In this document: positions 54,142-64,000 of the stretch, one piece after another
Layout: each line of letters starts with the position of its first letter
Numbering within the stretch: position 1 is the stretch's first letter
Source: Companilactobacillus sp. RD055328
GTDB lineage: Bacteria > Bacillota > Bacilli > Lactobacillales > Lactobacillaceae
Length of the DNA stretch: 64,000 bases
Assembly (NCBI RefSeq): GCF_022835675.1
Contig: NZ_BQUT01000005.1
Location: forward strand, 372,001 to 436,000
Reading direction: 5' to 3'
Made by a program: the position numbers and the translations under genes
Notes under the pieces: model-generated
Databases searched by the model: none
What the model was told of the DNA's origin: nothing
Seen by the model: the letters and a program-made list of their open reading frames with translations, nothing else

Positions 54142-55458
54142 AGCCAATTTACTATTGTCAGTGATATCTGTTATTAATGTTTCTCGTCCAGACTCATCAA
54201 TACTTACTCGTTTAATGTCTACGCCTAGTTTTTTAAATTTACTTACAAGTTGATAATAACCACGATCCATATACTCTAATCGCGATACTCTTGTTTCACC
54301 GTCTGCGATTACTCCTGCAATTACTAAAGCAGCAGCAGCGCGCAAATCAGTAGCAGAGACTTGAGCACCAGAAAACTTGGTTGGTCCTTCAAGAATTGCT
54401 GAATTGCCTTCAATACGGAACTTAGCGTTCATTTTCTTCAATTCTTCTAAATGCATAAAACGATTCTCAAAAACCGTTTCATTCATAGCGCTCGTTCCAT
54501 TACTCATTAATTGGGCAACTGTCATTTGAGCTTGCATATCAGTTGGAAAGCCAGGATGTGGCATTGTTTGAACATCAGTTGGTTGTAGAACTTCTGGCCC
54601 AACAACATGTATTCCGGCATCAGTAACTTCAATTTTAACTCCCATTTCAATTAATTTTGAAATAAGTGGGCGATTATGTTCGTACATTGCATCTTCAATT
54701 AATACATCACCTTTTGAAACTGCTGCAGCAACCATATAAGTTCCAGCTTCAATCCGGTCTTGAACTACTGAATGTTCACATCCATGAAGAGCCTTCACAC
54801 CCTTAATTTTAATTGTATCAGTACCTGCTCCTGAAACTTGAGCACCCATTTTATTTAAGATATTAGCTAAATCAACAATTTCTGGTTCGCGGGCAACATT
54901 CTCAATCACAGTATTTCCTTCAGCTAAAGTCGCAGCCATCATAATATTTTGAGTAGCTCCAACACTTGGGAAATCTAAATAAATTTCAGCTCCATGTAAA
55001 TCTTTAGCTGTAGCTTCAATAAATCCAGCTTGTTGATTAATTTCAATACCTAGTTGTTTTAGTCCTTTAAGATGCAAATCGATTGGTCTTGAACCAATTG
55101 CACATCCACCAGGCATTGCTACTCTTGCATAACCCAAACGCGCTACTAATGGTCCTAATACAACAATAGAAGCACGCATTTTCTCAACTAATTCTTGAGG
55201 CGCCACGGAGTTCAAATCTGCAGTTGCATCAATAGACATAGTTTTAGAAAACTTATCAAATTCAACTTTAATATTTAACGCTTCTAAAACTTTCCCCATG
55301 ATAATAACATCAGAAAGTGGTGGAATATTATCTAAATTAACCTTTCCTTCTGATGTAAGAATCGTTGCAGCTAAAATAGGCAAAGCAGCATTCTTTGCTC
55401 CTTCAATTTCAACGCTTCCTTTTAATCTGTTTGCCCCATTAATAACAATCTGTTCCAT
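54139..55458 (-). CDS. murA: UDP-GlcNAc 1-carboxyvinyltransferase
   Basis: MurA commits UDP-GlcNAc to peptidoglycan by adding enolpyruvate. The substrate lysine is in GAKNAALPIL (K22) and the catalytic cysteine, the fosfomycin target, is C119 in MPGGCAIGSRP. The cysteine is present, so fosfomycin sensitivity would not be lost at this site. At 439 residues it is full length. It lies 14 bases after the DUF1146 gene, just downstream of the ATP synthase operon, a common Firmicute order. Confidence 0.97.
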   Translation of the reverse strand: MEQIVINGANRLKGSVEIEGAKNAALPILAATILTSEGKVNLDNIPPLSDVIIMGKVLEALNIKVEFDKFSKTMSIDATADLNSVAPQELVEKMRASIVVLGPLVARLGYARVAMPGGCAIGSRPIDLHLKGLKQLGIEINQQAGFIEATAKDLHGAEIYLDFPSVGATQNIMMAATLAEGNTVIENVAREPEIVDLANILNKMGAQVSGAGTDTIKIKGVKALHGCEHSVVQDRIEAGTYMVAAAVSKGDVLIEDAMYEHNRPLISKLIEMGVKIEVTDAGIHVVGPEVLQPTDVQTMPHPGFPTDMQAQMTVAQLMSNGTSAMNETVFENRFMHLEELKKMNAKFRIEGNSAILEGPTKFSGAQVSATDLRAAAALVIAGVIADGETRVSRLEYMDRGYYQLVSKFKKLGVDIKRVSIDESGRETLITDITDNSKLA

Positions 55459-55472
55459 TAAATTACCCTCAT

Positions 55473-55703
55473 CTAAAACAAAAATTTCAAATTCTGTGAT
55501 GCATTTATTACACTAATAAAAAACGAGCTGACACTAAATCCTAATGTAATCGCAATAAACATCATTAATAACTGCGCTCTTTTAGGATCTCCTCTTTTTA
55601 TGAACTTACTAGTATCGATCATTGATACCAAGTTTAAACTTATCCAAATAAAAAATAAATGACTAATTATAGTAATAATTCCTTGAAGTCCTATTGATTG
55701 CAT
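55473..55703 (-). CDS. DUF1146 (YwzB-like) small membrane protein
   Basis: The 76-residue protein has two hydrophobic helices (IITIISHLFFIWISLNLVSMI and LLMMFIAITLGFSVSSFFI) with a short basic loop (KRGDPKRAQ) between. It matches the DUF1146/YwzB family, which in many Firmicutes lies between atpC and murA, as here. Function unknown. An extended -10 (TGATAGAAT on the minus strand, 55726-55734) lies 23 bases upstream. Confidence 0.87.
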   Translation of the reverse strand: MQSIGLQGIITIISHLFFIWISLNLVSMIDTSKFIKRGDPKRAQLLMMFIAITLGFSVSSFFISVINASQNLKFLF

Positions 55704-55725
55704 ATTATCTGTACCTTTCTATGAG

Positions 55726-55734
55726 ATTCTATCA
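55726..55734 (-). promoter_or_regulatory. Extended -10 promoter of DUF1146-murA
   Basis: The minus strand reads TGATAGAAT, an extended -10 with one mismatch, between the atp terminator and the DUF1146 start. It would make murA independent of the atp operon. Confidence 0.5.
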
Positions 55735-55782
55735 TATTTAACATACTAGAAATGCCAAATATTAATACCTTAATGAAAAATA

Positions 55783-55808
55783 AAAAAAGACAGCTAATAG
55801 CTGTCTTT
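55783..55808 (-). terminator. Intrinsic terminator of the atp operon
   Basis: AAAGACAGC (55786-55794) and GCTGTCTTT (55800-55808) pair around TAATA, with T-runs. The stem touches the atpC stop codon. Confidence 0.88.
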
Positions 55809-56239
55809 TATTTATGATTTGAAACATTAATTCTATTAACAGCACGAGCTAATGCAACACGCGCTCTTTGTTCAGTATCTTTATCTTTTGTTTCTACAGC
55901 TTTTTCAATATTTTCTTCGGCTTTTTGGCGAGCATATTCCGCACGACGTAAATCAATGTCACGTGCACGTTCAGCACTATCAGCAACAATAGATACTACA
56001 TTGTTACTAAATTCCAAGAAACCTCCATTTACTGCAATTGCATTTTCATGATTTGGATTATCAACACGTTTTACACGTAATTCCGAAATCTTTAGTGGTG
56101 CAATAATTGGTTCATGATTAGCCATTATTCCTAAACTGCCATCGACAGCCTCAGCAATAATTATTGAAGCTTTATGATCATACACCAACCCAGCAGGAGT
56201 AACTATATTGACTGTTATTACATTCTTATCATCAGCCAT
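55808..56239 (-). CDS. atpC: ATP synthase F1 epsilon subunit
   Basis: Epsilon is part of the central stalk and inhibits ATP hydrolysis. The 143 residues show the N-terminal beta-sandwich (VNIVTPAGLVYDHKASIIIAEA, GSLGIMANHEPIIAPL) and a C-terminal helix pair (RRAEYARQKAEENIEKA). It is full length and the last gene of the operon, 11 bases after atpD. Confidence 0.97.
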   Translation of the reverse strand: MADDKNVITVNIVTPAGLVYDHKASIIIAEAVDGSLGIMANHEPIIAPLKISELRVKRVDNPNHENAIAVNGGFLEFSNNVVSIVADSAERARDIDLRRAEYARQKAEENIEKAVETKDKDTEQRARVALARAVNRINVSNHK

Positions 56240-56250
56240 TATTGTTCCTC

Positions 56251-58637
<2,387 letters not shown>

Positions 58638-58658
58638 CTTGCATCCTCCGATCCATTA

Positions 58659-60194
<1,536 letters not shown>

Positions 60195-60740
60195 TTACTT
60201 TTCTAGCAATATTTTTTTGATATCACTTAGTTTTCGTTGAATACTTCCATCAATTATTTGATCACCAACACGAATAACTGCGCCACCCATAATGGATGAA
60301 TTAATATCATTTTTAATATTAATTTCGTTGGAATCAAAGCGCTTCTTTAAAGAATCTTTTAATGCATTAAGTTGATCAGTTTCTAATGGATATGTTGTAG
60401 TCACTGTAGCTTCTAAAATACCATTTTGTTCATCGTATAGTGCGATAAAACTATCGATAATAATAGGAAGTATGGCTAAACGATTATAGTCTGACAACAA
60501 GCTTAAAAAATTTTGTGTTGTATCACTAAAAGGTTTTTTCAAGGTATCAAGTAATTCAAATCTATCTTTTTTTGATATTGTTCTACTTGATAAAGCCAAA
60601 GTTAAACGTTCATTTTCTGAACAAATAACCTGCAAAGCTTTAATTTCTTGAAAAATAGTAGCTAATTCTTTTCTTTCGTTAGCTACTTCAAAAAGTGCTT
60701 TTGCATACTTATATGCCGCTTGATTTCTACTTTGTTTCAT
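60195..60740 (-). CDS. atpH: ATP synthase F1 delta subunit
   Basis: Delta joins the peripheral stalk to the top of F1. The 181 residues include the N-terminal helical bundle (AAYKYAKALFEVANERKEL) and the C-terminal conserved segment DINSSIMGGAVIRVGDQIIDGSIQ. Full length. Its start overlaps the end of atpF by 14 bases. Confidence 0.96.
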   Translation of the reverse strand: MKQSRNQAAYKYAKALFEVANERKELATIFQEIKALQVICSENERLTLALSSRTISKKDRFELLDTLKKPFSDTTQNFLSLLSDYNRLAILPIIIDSFIALYDEQNGILEATVTTTYPLETDQLNALKDSLKKRFDSNEINIKNDINSSIMGGAVIRVGDQIIDGSIQRKLSDIKKILLEK

Positions 60741-61245
60741 CAGCGCTCAACTCCTTAATGTAAGAGTCGACCAATGATTTTTGATCATTGGCTGATAATT
60801 CCTTTTGAATTAATTTAGAAGCAATTGAAACCGAAATATCTGTTACGTCTTCACGAACATCATTCATAGCGTCAATTTTTGCTTGTTTAGCGTCTTCTTG
60901 AGCCTTTTGTCTTACAGCTTCAGCATCCAAATGGGCTGCATCCACAATTGCTTTTCTTTGGTTTTCACCATTTTCTTTAGCAGTTGAAACAATTTCAACA
61001 GCTTCAGAACGAGAATTTTTTAAAGCCATTTCACGTTCTTCAACCATTTTTTCGGCTTTTTCACGTTCGCTATCAGCGTATTCTAAATCATCAGTAATTT
61101 TAGCTGAACGAGCATCCATCATCTTCATAACGGGACCCCAAGCAAAATGCTTAACTAAAACAACTAAAACGATAAAAGAAATTAAATAAAATAGAAAGTC
61201 ACCAAGCGTAGAAGTCTCTGCACCAAGTACTAGATATTCTGCCAT
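60727..61245 (-). CDS. atpF: ATP synthase Fo b subunit
   Basis: Subunit b is the peripheral stalk. The 172 residues show one N-terminal membrane helix (LGDFLFYLISFIVLVVLVKHFAWG) followed by a long charged helix (about residues 45-165), with Ala/Glu/Lys/Arg composition typical of the dimeric right-handed coil. It lies between atpE and atpH. GGGAGTGAC precedes the ATG. Confidence 0.96.
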   Translation of the reverse strand: MAEYLVLGAETSTLGDFLFYLISFIVLVVLVKHFAWGPVMKMMDARSAKITDDLEYADSEREKAEKMVEEREMALKNSRSEAVEIVSTAKENGENQRKAIVDAAHLDAEAVRQKAQEDAKQAKIDAMNDVREDVTDISVSIASKLIQKELSANDQKSLVDSYIKELSADETK

Positions 61246-61283
61246 GTTAAGTCACTCCCTTCTTTTTAATTTAATATATCTTT

Positions 61284-62232
<949 letters not shown>

Positions 62233-62293
62233 GGTCTAACCCCCTTCCGATTATTTGTAAAATGGATTGATTTACTCATCCATAATAAAACAA

Positions 62294-62322
62294 ATAATAG
62301 CACCAAAGATAACAAATTTCAA
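62294..62322 (-). promoter_or_regulatory. Promoter of the atp operon
   Basis: On the minus strand TTGAAA (62317-62322) and TATTAT (62294-62299) are spaced by 17 bases, and TGC directly before the -10 makes it an extended -10. Transcription would start about 55 bases before atpB. Confidence 0.75.
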
Positions 62323-62396
62323 AAGACTTTTGATATAAAAAAAACAAAAAAATTCACGTCATATCAACGTTTATTCACATTTAAATTTTAATTTTA

Positions 62397-63026
62397 TTAC
62401 TTTGTGCCAAACAATCTATCACCTGCATCACCTAATCCAGGGAAAATATAGCCATTTTCAGTTAGTTTATCATCTAATGATGCTGCATAAACATCGACAT
62501 CAGGATGAGCGTCTTGAACGGCTTTTACACCTTCAGGAGCGGCAACTAAAACAACAAGGCGAATATTTTTTGCACCACGTTTCTTCAATGCTTCAATTGC
62601 CATGTTTGCTGAACCACCTGTAGCAAGCATTGGATCAACAACAAATAATTCACGTTGATCAATATCACTAGGTAATTTAACAAAGTATTCGTGTGGCATT
62701 AAAGTAACTTCATCACGATACATACCTACATGTCCTACTTTGGCTGCAGGAATTAATTGAATAACTCCGTCAACCATTCCTAAACCAGCACGTAATATAG
62801 GAACTACAGCCAATTTTTTACCTGCAAGTTGCTTTTGAATTGACTTACCCATTGGTGTTTCAACTTCAACATCTTCTAATGGTAGGTCACGTGTTAGTTC
62901 ATAAACCATTAAACCAGCAATTTCGTTAGCAATTTCGCGGAAATCTTTTGTTCCGGCATTCTTGTCACGAATCATTGTTAATTTATGTTGAATCAATGGA
63001 TGATCAAAAACCGTAAATTTTGACAT
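62397..63026 (-). CDS. upp: Uracil phosphoribosyltransferase
   Basis: Upp salvages uracil to UMP with PRPP. The 209-residue protein shows the PRPP-binding segment [19 protein letters not shown] (near 125-143) and the family C-terminus [16 protein letters not shown]. Full length. Its ATG overlaps the stop of the Sua5-type gene by one base, so the two are coupled. No clear terminator follows, and some transcripts may run into the atp operon. Confidence 0.97.
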   Translation of the reverse strand: MSKFTVFDHPLIQHKLTMIRDKNAGTKDFREIANEIAGLMVYELTRDLPLEDVEVETPMGKSIQKQLAGKKLAVVPILRAGLGMVDGVIQLIPAAKVGHVGMYRDEVTLMPHEYFVKLPSDIDQRELFVVDPMLATGGSANMAIEALKKRGAKNIRLVVLVAAPEGVKAVQDAHPDVDVYAASLDDKLTENGYIFPGLGDAGDRLFGTK

Positions 63027-64000
63027 TATTTCTCTCCCTTTGTGTAATGTATCTGACCAGCAGACTTGTTCAATCTATTCATATAAGCTCCAGATATTCC
63101 GTCACCAGAATAACCTTGTGCCAAAATAAATTTCACTGCTTCTATATTATCAAAATATCGCAGTCCAGAAAACAGTTCTTGCAAAGAAGTTTGCAAGTTT
63201 TTACCAAGTGAAAACGTATTTTTTTCTTCTATATTAAATGTGTCTAATATATCATCGGTTGCTAGAAGTCCTACGACACCTTTTTGACTATATTCTTGAT
63301 ACGCCTCTTTGAAATCGTTTTTATTATCTATAATTATTACTTGAGCCGTTGGTGCGTAATGTTTGTACTTCATTCCAGGTGCTTTAGGAATTTCTTCTTT
63401 TTTCACGTGATGTTGATCGCTTTGAACTTCACCTAAAGCATTAGTTAAATCGTCATAGGTAATAAAACCTGGTCTTAAAATAGTTGGAACTGTAACAGAT
63501 AAGTCGATAACCGTTGATTCAACACCAATTTTACAAGGGCCATCATCTATCACGCCAGCTATTTTCCCATCTAAATCGTGTAGAACATGCATTGGCATAG
63601 TTGGACTTGGCTTTCCCGACGTATTCGCAGAAGGTCCCACTAGCGGTTTCTTGAATTTAGAGATCAATTCAAGTGTAACTTCATTATCAGGCATTCTAAA
63701 AGCCGCCGTTGTTAATCCACCTGTCACACTCTTTGATAGAGCATTAGGCTTAATAGGCAAGATTATTGTTAATGGCCCCGGCCAAAAAGCATCCATCAAT
63801 TTTGTGGCTTGTTCTTTGTAAGATTCGTCTGCATATAACCAAACCATTTCTTGATTACTAACGTGAGAAATTAGCGGATTATCACTCGGCCGCCCTTTAG
63901 CAAGGTAAACCTTTTTCACAGCTTCTTCATTAGTAGCATCTGCACCTAAGCCATAAACCGTTTCAGTAGGAAATGCCACTAATTCACCCTGCTCTAAAAA
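63026..64000 (-). CDS. L-threonylcarbamoyladenylate synthase (Sua5/YwlC), N-terminus cut by the window edge
   Basis: The enzyme makes threonylcarbamoyl-AMP for the t6A37 modification of ANN-decoding tRNAs. The YrdC-like domain is visible from the edge: [27 protein letters not shown], and [12 protein letters not shown]. The C-terminal Sua5 domain begins at [13 protein letters not shown] and ends with [13 protein letters not shown]. About 324 residues are seen. The frame stays open to 64000 ([13 protein letters not shown]), so the real start lies just outside. Two-domain length marks Sua5 rather than short TsaC. Confidence 0.94.
   Translation of the reverse strand, partial: FLEQGELVAFPTETVYGLGADATNEEAVKKVYLAKGRPSDNPLISHVSNQEMVWLYADESYKEQATKLMDAFWPGPLTIILPIKPNALSKSVTGGLTTAAFRMPDNEVTLELISKFKKPLVGPSANTSGKPSPTMPMHVLHDLDGKIAGVIDDGPCKIGVESTVIDLSVTVPTILRPGFITYDDLTNALGEVQSDQHHVKKEEIPKAPGMKYKHYAPTAQVIIIDNKNDFKEAYQEYSQKGVVGLLATDDILDTFNIEEKNTFSLGKNLQTSLQELFSGLRYFDNIEAVKFILAQGYSGDGISGAYMNRLNKSAGQIHYTKGEK

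Overview
The window is an ordinary chromosomal core region of a low-G+C Gram-positive bacterium, most likely a member of the Lactobacillaceae. The signs are an AT-rich sequence with AGGAGG-type ribosome binding sites, the order pdhA / def-rpoY-rnjA, a complete mraZ-to-ylmH division cluster followed by T-box ileS, a 6S RNA between rarA and uspA, and lactobacillus-type small families (DUF1831, DUF2969, DUF4044, EpuA). The genus cannot be fixed by reading alone. I see no insertion sequence, prophage, integrase, CRISPR array, toxin-antitoxin pair, tRNA or rRNA, and almost all the DNA is accounted for by genes.

Layout: 1-2752 holds pyruvate dehydrogenase E2 (cut by the window edge), E1 beta and E1 alpha on the minus strand, behind two cre-like operators. 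3065-6699 holds peptide deformylase, RNA polymerase epsilon, RNase J and a lipid kinase on the plus strand. 6718-11652 (minus) holds an Eis-type acetyltransferase, RecD2, a TPR protein and a phosphoglycerate mutase family protein. 11758-17240 (minus) is a run ending in the cysteine desulfurase/DUF1831/mnmA tRNA-thiolation set. 17293-20287 is ileS with a small cold-shock-like gene, under an Ile T-box. 20574-32998 is the division and cell-wall cluster ylmH-yggT-sepF-ftsZ-ftsA-divIB-murG-murD-mraY-ftsI-ftsL-rsmH-mraZ (listed by coordinate; transcribed from mraZ), without divIVA at its end. 33227-33337 is a 36-residue membrane peptide, divergent from mraZ. 33398-34110 is a thiamine transporter with a TPP riboswitch. 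34182-45846 (minus) contains mreBCD, radC, folC, T-box valS, thiI with its own cysteine desulfurase, and ezrA. 46155-49858 contains rpsD with a long leader, DUF1054, rarA, 6S RNA, a DUF3899 protein and uspA. 49876-55703 (minus) has a regulator, a stand-alone GcvH-like protein, rodA, DUF2969, yidD, EpuA, an MreB paralogue, murA and DUF1146. 55808-62232 is the F1Fo ATP synthase operon, and 62397-64000 holds upp and a Sua5-type gene cut by the window edge.

The genes group into growth modules: pyruvate oxidation, septation, lateral wall growth, translation and tRNA charging or modification, and proton pumping. Control elements readable in the DNA include two T-boxes, one TPP riboswitch, one 6S RNA, a candidate S4 leader, MraZ-type boxes and cre-like sites. 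I found no convincing new multi-gene system. The best leads are the cysteine-free DUF1831 protein between a cysteine desulfurase and MnmA, the orphan GcvH-like lipoyl protein, MraZ-like boxes on both sides of the mraZ/DUF4044 intergenic region, tandem cre-like sites two helical turns apart at pdh, and the degenerate cold-shock protein behind ileS.
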